This document shows, piece by piece, positions 10,038 through 18,738 of a DNA stretch of 64,000 nt. Below the pieces are notes generated by a model. That model did no database searches and had not been told where the DNA came from. It saw nothing but the letters and a program-made list of their open reading frames with translations. Each line of letters begins with the position of its first letter. The first letter of the stretch is position 1. The stretch is from Mesostigma viride (lineage: Eukaryota > Streptophyta > Mesostigmatophyceae > Mesostigmatales > Mesostigmataceae), in assembly GCA_009746045.1 (NCBI GenBank), contig RPFO01002063.1:1-64000 (forward strand), given 5' to 3'. A program made the position numbers and the translations under genes.

Positions 10038-10529
10038 TCACAGAGTTTCAGAAGTGACGGTTATACCGTACGACTCGCAGATCTTTTGGATCGACAGGAT
10101 GCGGTCTACCCACGACCCTGCCTTGACGGCAAACTTGGGACTCAGCCATGCTGCCATCTGGGTGACGAGACGGGGATGAATCCAAGTCCCGCGCTCGTCG
10201 TTTAAGCCGGTAGTGACCTCTTCATATACCGTGGTGGAGGTCGTCTCAGATGTGAGAGGACCCCTCAGATCCTCTTCCAGCTCCTTGACAAACTCTTGAA
10301 CGGTACCAAGCCTCCACCAGTTCGTGAACAGCCTCTTACCGTTGGAGGCTGCGTGGCAAAGGTCCTTCCCGAGAATAAGTCGGTCATTTTTCCTGACCTT
10401 GATTTCCTTGTTTTCATCCACCGTAAAACCCGGGAGGCTTTTGAGAGTAAATATCCAGTGCTTGGCGTTTTCACTTGCGAGTACAAAAAGCGGATGGGTA
10501 AAAGAGGCTCGAGCGGCGAGAAGAGCCAT
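10038..10529 (-). CDS. Short KilA-N paralogue (tandem duplicate)
   Basis: 164 codons using the ATG at 10527-10529 (MALLAARASFTHPLFV), which aligns with the start of the neighbouring KilA-N gene; the open frame extends 19 codons further upstream but that part has no counterpart. It keeps the shared N-terminal module and the KilA-N core (GTWIHPRLVTQMAAWLSP, FAVKAGSWVDRIL) and stops about 20 residues later, so the long C-terminal region of the first copy is absent. Both copies are on the minus strand and are preceded by a similar GATGTCATC word (near 9980 and 10610), so the duplication included promoter sequence. Confidence 0.8.
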   Translation of the reverse strand: MALLAARASFTHPLFVLASENAKHWIFTLKSLPGFTVDENKEIKVRKNDRLILGKDLCHAASNGKRLFTNWWRLGTVQEFVKELEEDLRGPLTSETTSTTVYEEVTTGLNDERGTWIHPRLVTQMAAWLSPKFAVKAGSWVDRILSIQKICESYGITVTSETL

Positions 10530-10779
10530 TTCCGCTCTCTTTGGATGAGAGTATGGTGAAGACTTGCAAAACCACAAGACAAACAAATAGTCTCATTGTC
10601 CGAACACGCTGATGTCATCGTAGGCGGACATATAACCGGGGGCGGAACGAACGCGTTCTTACACGAAGTTGCATACTTTACTCACAAGTTGCGTATACTT
10701 TGTCCTTTGCTTATTGGTCGATAGTAACTCACAAATTCTGAAGAAGTCAGTGTTTTTTTTTTTGCGTTACATTCTATAA

Positions 10780-11469
10780 ATGTCCAGGTGTCGCGCGTTT
10801 ACGGCCAAAGGGCGTCAGTGCACGCGTTCCTGTTGCGGAAAAAGAAGCGCTAAATGCACACAACACGCTACTATGAGCAAGCGATCGAAGCCTCGCAGGC
10901 ATCGCGTAAAAACAGCCGGGCCCTATAGCTCCGAACGTTCCGACCCTATAGCCGGGCAGTCACCGCTTGAGTTGATGAACCCCGAACCGTTTAACCAAGT
11001 CGTCGCAATTCTCGACCCCGAAAGCAGAATGAACTTGCACGCGTCCAGCACAACGTTAAGATCGCGCGTTCCTGAAGCGATGCTGTTTAATAACAAACAA
11101 ACCCGAAATGCGACCGAAAATGCGTTAGCCGCTGAGTTTAATGAAGCAAGTGAAGCAATAGATCGTGCTCAAATCGAGTTGGAAGATTTTTCTGCCAACA
11201 ACCCGCCACCAGAGCCGGGGTTCCGCTTCGTTTCGCAGCGTCCTCCGTTTCGTCTCTTGCAGCCCCGGACTTGGTTCCAAAGCCCCGTAGCAAGCATGCA
11301 GGAGACTGAAGATCATAAAGAATGGAGCGCTAAACATGATTTTTTACTTAACAAGGTCGCAAGGCAGTCAGAACGCGCGATACAAAATGTGAAAAATCAA
11401 GCTGCTTTAGCCGAACGGCAATATGCTTTAGAAGATATGTACAAACAAATAACCGGGAATCACTATTAA
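10780..11469 (+). CDS. Cys/His zinc-motif protein with F-box-like segment and C-terminal helix
   Basis: 229 codons. The start reads CRAFTAKGRQCTRSCC, then KCTQH, the C-x(n)-G-x-x-C...C-x(n)-C-x-x-H pattern of a small zinc motif very common in large DNA viruses of protists (I associate it with DUF5763-type proteins). A segment at about residues 65-100 (SPLELMNPEPFNQVVAIL) has F-box-like hydrophobic spacing. The last 70 residues are charged and helical, likely coiled coil. It sits head-to-head with the KilA-N pair and converges with the next small gene, which has the same N-terminal motif. Function unknown; regulatory or ubiquitin-linked roles are guesses. Confidence 0.65.
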   Translation: MSRCRAFTAKGRQCTRSCCGKRSAKCTQHATMSKRSKPRRHRVKTAGPYSSERSDPIAGQSPLELMNPEPFNQVVAILDPESRMNLHASSTTLRSRVPEAMLFNNKQTRNATENALAAEFNEASEAIDRAQIELEDFSANNPPPEPGFRFVSQRPPFRLLQPRTWFQSPVASMQETEDHKEWSAKHDFLLNKVARQSERAIQNVKNQAALAERQYALEDMYKQITGNHY

Positions 11470-11482
11470 CCCCAAACAGGAC

Positions 11483-11845
11483 TTAACGCCTCCTGGCATG
11501 GCGTTTCCTCGTGGCGCGATTTTGATGCACGTTCATTGTAAGATGACCCGGAAGTGTAGTAGAAGCCCGGCTTTCTGTGGACGCCGCACCCAAAAGTTCT
11601 GCAGAAGGGCGATAAAGTCGACGCGCAGTCACAGGCCTTAACGGCAGCTCGGGAAGCATTTGGCCCAAAAGGGGCATGTTATCAACGAGTCGGGGGTGTG
11701 GATCCAAGGAATTCCCTGTAACTGGGAGTAGTGCGTTTATGGATCGAGCGGTGTGAGAGGCGTGCACCGCGCAAACGCCGTTTTTCCCGGCGTTGTTTTT
11801 GCATTTTGTCTTTCGCGCCGTGAGTTTTCTGCACTTTTTCGGCAT
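11483..11845 (-). CDS. Small basic protein with viral-type Cys/His zinc motif
   Basis: 120 codons from the ATG at 11843-11845 (MPKKCRKLTARKTKCKNNA), choosing ATG over a GTG one codon upstream. The N-terminal 30 residues repeat the Cys/His motif of the gene at 10780 (KCRKLTARKTKC ... CAVH). The middle is Leu/Pro rich and the tail is strongly basic (RATRKRHARRR). It ends 13 bp from the stop of the convergent neighbour. The shared motif in two adjacent genes suggests an expanded family, a habit of giant viruses. Confidence 0.65.
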   Translation of the reverse strand: MPKKCRKLTARKTKCKNNAGKNGVCAVHASHTARSINALLPVTGNSLDPHPRLVDNMPLLGQMLPELPLRPVTARRLYRPSAELLGAASTESRASTTLPGHLTMNVHQNRATRKRHARRR

Positions 11846-12052
11846 CACTGTATATAATTATAAAACAACAAAACTGTTTATACACGCGGCATGGGCCTCT
11901 CACCCCCTTCCGGAACGTTCGCCCTTTCCGAAGCTTGTTCCGAGATCGTCAATGCTTTTTTGAGGTTTTCCTCTGCCCTTTTTCGTTACAGCTCGGCAGG
12001 CGCGTCTAGGCATGTATACTTTACAGGGGCGAATTTTTATCCCGAGATTGAT

Positions 12053-13000
12053 TTAGACATTCCGAACATTACGGTACAATTTTGTGAACCCGTACACTCC
12101 CGTCAGCGCCAAAAGCAGCGTGATCACAATCATAAACACCAACGGTGTTCGAATGAACACGTGAAAATTGTACGTCGAATACGACTCGTCTGGAAGATCC
12201 CTCAAGTCAAGTCGCGGGTTCATCACGTACTTGTTTATTTCCTGCCACGTCCCCGACTTGATCTCCACCCTATCTCTGAGCCCCTCGGACGAGAAATACA
12301 GCGTGTTATCCAATCCGCACTTCTCTGGAATTCTAAATCCCACGCCGTAACCCCTTGCAGCGTTCGCAAACGCGAGATAATCGATCAGGGACTTTACAAT
12401 TCCTCCCGTGCGACTCGCTCGGATCATGAAATCACTGTATGCTTCCCTGCCTCTGACGTGCACGACGGTGGAGAGGCACGTCGGGTCCAGAAAAACCTCG
12501 AAAACTTGCACCAAACGCCGGTGTTCTAGCTCCTCAGTGAACAGTCCGCGGTGAAGTAGAGAAGAATGAAACACGAGCAGGTCTCCGGGATTCATTTCTA
12601 GTTGCAATCGGCTTGCGTGCAGACTCGGGAGTTCAAGCCAAGAATAGGCGACTCGTTTGTGAGAGCCGGGGATGAGTTCCATCACTGTCGTGTCCAGATA
12701 CGTGAGACACGTGTAAAACGGCGGAGTAAACGGATTTTCGCGACCCTGATAAATGATATCTCTGTGGAAACTCGACGCATCCGCAGAGTTGTTGTTGTCG
12801 CTCACTCGAAATTTGACGAAATCGACTTTGCCCCACGCGAGCCGTTGTCGAACGCTCTGCAACATTCTTTGACGGATGAAGGACTCCATAGCCGCGTAAT
12901 CGACTTCATTCTTGCGAATGCACGCTACTCCTTCTTTAATATCCGATTCTCCCAGCGCGCCCCTCATAACGAGAAACCCCCTGTCGTCCAATTCCTCCAT
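12053..13000 (-). CDS. PhyH-family 2-oxoglutarate/Fe(II) dioxygenase with C-terminal membrane anchor
   Basis: 315 codons from the ATG at 12998-13000 (MEELDDRGFLVMRGAL); an open frame continues upstream but is promoter-like sequence. The opening DDRGFLVMRG, the iron-binding SFHRDI (His-x-Asp) at about residue 95, the LIPGSHKR segment and the distal FHSSLLHRG with a following Arg give the order of a phytanoyl-CoA dioxygenase-like fold. These enzymes hydroxylate small molecules or lipids using 2-oxoglutarate and iron. A hydrophobic run near the C-terminus (PLVFMIVITLLLALTGVYGF) predicts a tail anchor, so it probably works at a membrane. PhyH-like enzymes are known in several algal giant viruses. 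The substrate cannot be told. Confidence 0.75.
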   Translation of the reverse strand: MEELDDRGFLVMRGALGESDIKEGVACIRKNEVDYAAMESFIRQRMLQSVRQRLAWGKVDFVKFRVSDNNNSADASSFHRDIIYQGRENPFTPPFYTCLTYLDTTVMELIPGSHKRVAYSWLELPSLHASRLQLEMNPGDLLVFHSSLLHRGLFTEELEHRRLVQVFEVFLDPTCLSTVVHVRGREAYSDFMIRASRTGGIVKSLIDYLAFANAARGYGVGFRIPEKCGLDNTLYFSSEGLRDRVEIKSGTWQEINKYVMNPRLDLRDLPDESYSTYNFHVFIRTPLVFMIVITLLLALTGVYGFTKLYRNVRNV

Positions 13001-13393
13001 CGCCGCAGTTACAACAGAATACGTGTTTTTAATTCCCCTCCAGCCCCCCTTGGGTCCCTCCCAGGGCCCCCTCCTGGGTCCCTGCGGTGTGCTCGTCCCG
13101 TGGCCCGCTGGTCGGCCCGTGGTACCGTAACGGCTGGCGGTCGGCGCGTAACCGCCGTCTAGTCCGTCCGTAACCGCGGCCCGGCACGGGGATGTAACGG
13201 TTTTCGGAGGAGACGTGGCGCGTCTCGCGCCAGAATAAATGTCCACGGACACGTAACGGAACCTAACCGCCGACCGCGTAATTTTTTCACGCGGCGAGGC
13301 GAGCACCGCGCGGGTATAAAACCCCGCCGCCCTCCTCGTCGCACGCACTCTCGCTCTCTCTCTCACGCTCTCGAACCCTTTCCATTTCCTGCC
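13001..13393. promoter_or_regulatory. Divergent promoter with GTAACSG array and TATA box
   Basis: Between the divergent PhyH and zinc-finger genes. It holds about six copies of a TAAC[CG]G core, nearly all on the plus strand (13124-13265). For the rightward gene a TATAAAA lies at 13314-13320, about 74 bp before the ATG, followed by a CT-rich tract (CTCGCTCTCTCTCTCACG). TAACSG is the classical MYB-binding core. No clear TATA was found for the leftward gene. Confidence 0.6.
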
Positions 13394-14135
13394 ATGGCGA
13401 CTGCGGCCTGCCGCGATTGCGGCCTGCGTTTCCCGAAGGACAGCGCCGAGTTCCTCCCCAAGCGCGGTTGCAAGCGCACGAGTCGCTGTTCCAAGTGCCG
13501 CTCCAAACGCCTCGCCAACGCAAAGCGCAACAAGGCCGAGAAGCAGAGGATCGAGGAGGAGCTATGGCAGCGGATGAAGCACGAAATGGGGCTCTTCGAA
13601 ACGCCCCGTGACGAGAACTTCCCCGCCCCAAGAAGGTGTGCGTTCCCTCCCGCCGCCGCCGCGATTTCAAGCCTCCGCACGACGGGATGGGCGCCAGAGT
13701 CAAGGATCTGCCCAGACTCTCCATGCGGTGCTCCGATTTCTCTCGCGGCAACCCGCTTGCCGCCTGGGTGGTGACTCGCGACGAGATTTTGGGCCGCGAA
13801 AACGCCGCTCGCGAGCTGAGAATGCCCGTTTGGCCCGGATGGACAGGGAAAATCGCGAGGCCCCCGTTTCTGTCGACCAAGTCGAGGAGGAGGAGCAGGA
13901 GGAGGAGGAGGAGCAGGCTCCTTCCGATCACGAGATGAGCGATTTCGAAGGCTCCGTCCCCTCGTACTCTTACACCTCCTCCGAGGAGGAGGAGGAGGTG
14001 GGGAGCAAGTCCCCCCGCCAGGATCTGGACGTGGATGACACGTTCTTCGGCTGCAACTTTGACGATCTGGACTTGGATGCCAGCTTCGATCCGTGCAAGA
14101 GCCTGCACGACATGGCCGCCTCTGTCAAACTGTGA
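13394..14135 (+). pseudogene. Zinc-finger/acidic-tail protein broken by two frameshifts
   Basis: The ATG at 13394 opens a frame whose first 60 residues carry CRDCGLRFPKD and CSKCRSKRLANAKR, a Cys4 zinc-finger-like module followed by a basic helix. Near 13620 (a CCCC run) sensible coding shifts to another frame (KDLPRLSMRCSDFSRGN), and near 13830 it shifts again to a third frame that runs to the stop at 14133-14135. That last part is very acidic (VEEEEQEEEEE, SSEEEEEV) and ends in DLDLDASFDP. Zinc finger plus acidic tail suggests a transcription regulator, which is inference. Two breaks in one gene point to decay, although base-calling error or introns cannot be excluded. Confidence 0.6.
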
Positions 14136-14267
14136 ATACTGTGGGGAATAGACCTCTGTCAGCCCCTCTCTCCTATTTATTAAACTCGTAATCCTATTTT
14201 TAATGCAAACTCGACTTGTGTCTCAAACATGCGTGCCCACAATGAGTCTCCTCTAATTCTGGCATAG
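14136..14267 (+). terminator. 3' flank with shared ACAATGAGTC motif
   Basis: After the stop comes an AT-rich stretch (TATTTATTAAACTCG) and then ACAATGAGTC at about 14239. The same word occurs after two other genes of this block (18798, and reversed near 15724), so it may be a 3'-end signal. Confidence 0.35.
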
Positions 14268-15560
14268 GGGGTGGAGATAGTGGAGATAGTGGAGATGCAT
14301 CTCCATACCCCCCCTCCCTTCTCCCAAAACTTTTCTGGCAGGAAATACTCATGCAAATTCCAATATTGTCCCGTGGAATCCTAACTGTCCAATTATAAGT
14401 ATTTTACGCGATGGTGACGCGTGACAGCATAAGAGGGTGCGCGGGCGGTGGAGATAGTGGAGATAGTGGAGATGCATCTCCATACCCCCCCTCCTCTCGA
14501 AAAACTTTCCCGGGCGGTGACGGAGTGGAGATAGTGGAGATGGAGGTGGAGATAGGTACCTCCACGACTTTGACCTTTGTGTTTGGAAAAGGAGAAGGCT
14601 TTTGGAGGAAACGGATAGCGGGATGCGATCAGGCGACTCTCTGGCTTTCCGTGCCCGCCCCTCTCTCGACCCAGTTCCCACCGGGTGGGGAGAATTCTCG
14701 GCATTCGACAGAGTGGAGATAGTGGAGATAGTGGAGATTCATCTCCATACCCCCCCCTCCCTTGAAAAACTTTTTCCTGGACCAGAGTTCTCGCATCTGC
14801 CGCCAAGCACTGTCTCTCTGCTGCCCATAAAATTTTGTATATTTACAACTATTTCTCTCTGCTGCCCATAAAATTTTGTATATATTCCACGGGAAGTATA
14901 AAAGTTTCCCTCTGCTGCCCATAAAATTTTGTATATATTCCACGGGAAGTATAAAAGTTTCCCTCTGCTGCCCATAAAATTTTGTATATATTCCACGGGA
15001 AGTATAAAAGTTTCCCTCTGCTGCCCATAAAATTTTGTATATTTACAACTATTTCTCTCTGCTGCCCATAAAATTTTATGTATATTCATAGCATTTCCCG
15101 GCACCTGCCAGCGCAGAGACTGCATTCCGTTCCAGCCAAAAAAGTTTTTGGAAGGAGGGGGGGGTATGGAGATGCATCTCCACTATCTCCACTATCTCCA
15201 CTCCGTGGAATCCCGAGGACTGGCTCTCGAGCACCGAGAAACTTGTCATGAAACCCGGTTTATCAGAATCCTAGAGACTCCCCCGAACCGATCCCGCTGT
15301 TCCTTTCCTCCAAAATCCTTCTCCTTTTCGAAACACAAAGGTCAAAGTGGTGGAGGTACCTATCTCCACCTCCATCTCCACTATCTCCACCCCGTGCTGG
15401 CGTCTGTCACCATCGCGTAAAATACTTGGAATTGGACAGTTAGGATTCCACGGGACAATATTGGAATTTGCGTGAGTATTTCCTGCCAGAAAAGTTTTGG
15501 GAGAAGGGAGGGGGGGGTATGGAGATGAATCTCCACTATCTCCATCTCCACTCCACACTG
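14268..15560. repeat. 1.3-kb mirror-symmetric inverted repeat around a tandem array
   Basis: The left arm (about 14268-14815) contains, in order: a GGAGATAGT-rich block ending in the palindrome GGAGATGCATCTCC plus a C-run; a block including TTTTCTGGCAGGAAATACTC and CCAATATTGTCCCGTGGAAT; the GGAGATAGT block again; a block with GGTACCTCCACGACTTTGAC and AGGAGAAGGCTTTTGGAGGA; and the GGAGATAGT block again. The right arm (about 15140-15560) has the reverse complements in reversed order: GGAGATGCATCTCC, then TCCTCCAAAATCCTTCTCC, then GGATTCCACGGGACAATATT and AGTATTTCCTGCCAGAAAA, then the final block. The spacer is the array at 14816-15100. Two convergent genes flank it. It could be a fold-back transposon, a viral replication or terminus structure, or a bidirectional terminator. 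Confidence 0.85.
14816..15100 (+). repeat. Six-unit tandem array with symmetric unit lengths
   Basis: Six units each start CTCTGCTGCCCATAAAATTT. Unit starts are 14816, 14857, 14910, 14963, 15016 and 15057, so lengths run 41, 53, 53, 53, 41 and about 43. The 41-bp units end in TTTACAACTATTT; the 53-bp units end in CCACGGGAAGTATAAAAG. The order is itself symmetric and sits in the centre of the inverted repeat. Confidence 0.9.
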
Positions 15561-15854
15561 CCGCGGGCCTCGTCGCGCTTCTCGCATCCGTCACCTGCCG
15601 GACTATGCTCGCATCTGTCACTCCCGTGGACTATGCTCGCATCTGTCACTCCCGTGGACTATGCTTGCGTCTGTCACCTACCTAGGCTGTTTAGGACTTG
15701 TGTTTTTTCGCGAAAGTTTGGGTGACTCATTGTTGAGATTGGGCTCATTGTTGGACTTGTGTTTTTTCATTAAAAAATAAAGGATAGATTACACCCCGTC
15801 ACGGGGCTAGACTAAGTGTGTACACGACCCTGGCCACCTTGGCCACATCCTAAT
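15561..15854. repeat. 28-bp tandem repeats and 3' flank of the leftward gene
   Basis: Three units of about 28 bp containing ACTATGCTCGCATCTGTCAC lie near 15600-15680. Then follow GACTCATTGTTG (reverse of the ACAATGAGTC motif), an AT-rich stretch near 15765, a small hairpin CCCCGTCACGGGG, and a copy of the gene's last coding bases (CCCTGGCCACCTTGGC) placed just after its stop. Confidence 0.6.
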
Positions 15855-17282
15855 TTACACAACCCTGGCCACCTTGGCGCGAGAACGGGTCACCATCTTC
15901 TCCATCTCCCCGCGTTTCCGCGAGGAGCTGCGCAGGATCATCTGTGTGATCTGCACGACCGGCGCCTGCTCCACAGCCTGCACCACTGGCGCCTGCTCCT
16001 CCTGGCGCCACATGCAGAAGGCGGACGGAATGCCCTCTGCCTTCCTCCTCTCCTCCTGCAACATCTTCTCCTCGCGCTCCTTCTTCTCCTTCTGCCTCCT
16101 CTCCTCCTGCAGCTCCCTCTCCTCCTGCTCAAACAGCCTCGACAGCTGCATGGTCTTGTGCATCAAGCGCGCGGCACGCATTTCTGCGACCTCCTCCTCC
16201 GTCGTTGCTGGGTGCTTCTCATACTCCCTCAGCTCCTCCAAGCACTCCTCCTGCAACCGCGCCTGGTAGATCGGAAACTCATACATGACCTTCTTCTCCG
16301 AGGGGATCGCAGCGCGCTCCTTCTGAATCTCCGCCAGCACCGGGGTCAGGCACCAAGCGGGCAAGGCCCTGAACCCACTGTAGACCCAGTTGGGGACGCA
16401 CTCGGAGGCCTTCTCCATCCTCTCGGATTCCATCGGGTCCCGGGAGGGATTCCGCATGTGCACCTTGAACCGGATATCCCTCAGCCTGCGAACGACTTCC
16501 TCCATGTTCTTGATCGCCGGCTTGATGCTCTCGCTGGTGTCGAGCTGCTCCTCCGAAGGCGCGGACATGTTGAATTCCATCCTGGACTTGGTAAGCATCC
16601 AGATGGGGTTGGAGTGCATCCTCGGGTTGTGGTTCAGGAAGAACTTCAAAGCGGAAGGCCTGCCCCCGTCGCAATCGATGGAGTACCTCGACGGAGTGTT
16701 CCTGAACTCCACCTTGGCGTCTTCCGCCTCCCTCATCTCGAGCCAGATGCGCCTCTCGTCGAAAAAGTCCTTCCTGCGCACCAGCTCCTTGATGTCCAGC
16801 TTCTGGCCCAGCTTCTCGGCGTCCTTGGCGCTCCTCGAGTGCATAAAGCCGTTCCAGCAGATCTCTTTGGTGGTGTCGCAGAGGAGCTCGATCGTCTTCT
16901 CCCTCTGCATGTGCGCCTTCTCCACCAGCTCGTCGTTGAGGCCGAGCTCGATCTTGTCGTTCCAGTTCTTGGCGTCGCATGACCACGTAATGAAGGTACC
17001 CCGCGGAGTCGGCGTGGTGCGGATTTTGGGCGGCTCGTTGAAGAGCTGCACGGACTTCTGGAAAACGCTGCGAGCCTTCTTCAATCCGTGAAGGGAGGTG
17101 CGATGGCGCTTGAACTTGTCGGTGGAAGGCCTCCCGCTGTACTCGTAGAGGAGAAAAGGGATAGGCTTCTTGTACTCGCCGAAATGCGCCTCGCCTCTGG
17201 CCAGAAAAACTTCGCGCTTGAGGAAGATATCCCGCTCGCACAGGAGGATGGCGAGATCCGAGGGGCCTTGGTATTCCGCCAT
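15855..17282 (-). CDS. Unknown protein with long glutamate-rich coiled coil
   Basis: 475 codons from the ATG at 17280-17282 (MAEYQGPSDLAILLCERD). The open frame extends 76 codons upstream, but that part contains the TATA box and CT tract, so it is promoter. The N-terminal 330 residues are mixed alpha/beta with no motif I recognise. From about residue 360 a strongly charged helix follows (EEVAEMRAARLMHKTMQ, EEERRQKEKKEREEKML), then an Ala/Val/Pro-Gln segment with a repeated EQAPVVQ and a basic tail (SSSRKRGEMEKMVTRSRAK). It has divergent promoters with the gene at 17908. A TATAAAA (minus strand) lies at 17363-17369, about 81 bp from the ATG. Structural or DNA-associated roles are possible but unproven. 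Confidence 0.6.
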   Translation of the reverse strand: MAEYQGPSDLAILLCERDIFLKREVFLARGEAHFGEYKKPIPFLLYEYSGRPSTDKFKRHRTSLHGLKKARSVFQKSVQLFNEPPKIRTTPTPRGTFITWSCDAKNWNDKIELGLNDELVEKAHMQREKTIELLCDTTKEICWNGFMHSRSAKDAEKLGQKLDIKELVRRKDFFDERRIWLEMREAEDAKVEFRNTPSRYSIDCDGGRPSALKFFLNHNPRMHSNPIWMLTKSRMEFNMSAPSEEQLDTSESIKPAIKNMEEVVRRLRDIRFKVHMRNPSRDPMESERMEKASECVPNWVYSGFRALPAWCLTPVLAEIQKERAAIPSEKKVMYEFPIYQARLQEECLEELREYEKHPATTEEEVAEMRAARLMHKTMQLSRLFEQEERELQEERRQKEKKEREEKMLQEERRKAEGIPSAFCMWRQEEQAPVVQAVEQAPVVQITQMILRSSSRKRGEMEKMVTRSRAKVARVV

Positions 17283-17907
17283 AGCTGCGAAAGTGTGAGA
17301 GGAGAGTGTTGGGTGCGTTGAGCGAGTGGGATGCGAGTGGCGAGACGAGGTGGGGAGGCGCCTTTTATACCTTGCTGCCACTTCTTGACGAGATCTCCCG
17401 TGGTCGAGTGCTGAAGTCCGCATATCGCTTCGTGGCGAGCCACGAGCCGCTAGATAGGCGCGTGCAACCGTAACCGTCGTCGTAACCGCGCAAAAGTGTC
17501 CCGTGGACACTGGCGACCACGGGATTTTTTTCTTCTAGAAGCGTAACCGTAACTATCTTGTCCCAGTAGACCGTGGAAGGCCACGGGATTTTTTCCGCGG
17601 CGGCGTAACCGTAACTATCCGATTCCGTAACCGCCGGATATTTTTTCCCGTGGCTGCGTGGCCGCGAAAACCCTGTCCCCGTGGACAAAGTAACCGCCGG
17701 AAAGTTCTCCTGTGGCAGCGTGGCCGCGCAAATAAATATCCCCGTGGTGGACCGCGGCCCAGTAACGGCCGAAAAGTGGCTACGTGGCTAATTCAGCACC
17801 TTGTAACCGCCCGGCGGCCTGGAAGGTATAAAACCCGGTGCACGACCACGGGGCTCTCACCTCGCTCTCACTAGCACCTGATATCTAACTCTCTCTCTCT
17901 CTCAGCT
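17283..17907. promoter_or_regulatory. Divergent promoter with long GTAACCG array and two TATA boxes
   Basis: About nine or ten GTAACCG/GTAACGG words lie between 17465 and 17815, mostly plus strand, some doubled as CGTAACCGTAACTATC. They alternate with CCCGTGG and CCACGGGATTTTTT words in tandem units of about 75 bp (near 17507 and 17581). TATAAAA for the right gene is at 17827-17833, 75 bp before its ATG. The left gene's TATA is at 17363-17369. Both have CT-rich tracts before the ATG, and the ATG context is CAGCTATGG in both. Confidence 0.7.
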
Positions 17908-18738
17908 ATGGCCGACCAGTCCACTTTGGTGACGTACAAAGTCCCAGAGCTTTATGAACTCCGTCAGAAAACTGATCCCTTCGGTGACTTCTCTGAGTAC
18001 AATGTCTTGTGCGTGGGGGAACTCGATGTTGTGGGAGCACTCGCGGCTGAAACCGTGCGAACGGGGATGTGTACGATCACCAAGGTGACAGCTCACGTTA
18101 TGGAGCGCTATGCGAGCATGGGGGGCTTCGCAACCTCTCTGGACATGCTTTATGCGCATTGCATGCTCGTTTCTCCCACTAATGCCAAGAACAGCAAATG
18201 TGTGGCTTCTTATGGGATGACCGTGAGGGACGGGAAAGTGGTCAAAACAAGGCCTTTCGGCTTTGACGCGGTATGGAATCCTTCCCCGGAGCTGATCTTG
18301 GTCAACTGGCCCATCAACACGGCTAAGCAGCCCTACACGATTCTCAACGTGGGCATCATCTGGCCTCCGGCGTTCTCCGTGGCCGACATGACCGAGAAGG
18401 ATCTGCTTCCCTCCGCCCCCGGCGCCCCGAAGACGCGCTTGGAGAAAGCCATTGAGAGATATAACATCCCCCTGAGAGGTCACTGGATGCCTATCACCTC
18501 TCGCCTGGTTTCCGCGGACCAGCTCGCTGGACCCACGGAGGAAATTCAGGAAATTCAAAGGAAGAAAGAAGCGGCTTGGGTGGAGATTCAGGATGCTGAG
18601 AAACGTGCCTGGCAGGAGCAGTGCCAGAGGATCCGGGAAGACCACATTGCTAGGATGCACGCCGAGATGGCCAAGGCCAATCCTTCCACTGAAATTGTCG
18701 TTGCTGGAAAGCAAGTGGATGTATCTCTGGTTCAGTAA
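17908..18738 (+). CDS. Unknown 276-residue protein
   Basis: ATG at 17908, 75 bp after a TATA box and directly after a CT-rich leader. The first 190 residues look globular (VPELYELRQKTDPFGDFSEY; a helix-strand pattern around ELDVVGALAAETV; WPPAFSVADMTEKDLLP). The last 80 residues form a charged helix (EIQEIQRKKEAAWVEIQDAE) and a short Val-rich tail. No family recognised. It pairs divergently with the coiled-coil gene and shares its promoter array, so the two are probably co-expressed. An AT-rich 3' flank with ATTAATGAAAAACC and ACAATGAGTC follows within 60 bp. Confidence 0.6.
   Translation: MADQSTLVTYKVPELYELRQKTDPFGDFSEYNVLCVGELDVVGALAAETVRTGMCTITKVTAHVMERYASMGGFATSLDMLYAHCMLVSPTNAKNSKCVASYGMTVRDGKVVKTRPFGFDAVWNPSPELILVNWPINTAKQPYTILNVGIIWPPAFSVADMTEKDLLPSAPGAPKTRLEKAIERYNIPLRGHWMPITSRLVSADQLAGPTEEIQEIQRKKEAAWVEIQDAEKRAWQEQCQRIREDHIARMHAEMAKANPSTEIVVAGKQVDVSLVQ

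Noticed and set aside
12053-13366. 437-residue version of the PhyH gene
   Set aside because: The first 122 codons cover the GTAACSG/TATA promoter; the protein family begins at the ATG at 13000.
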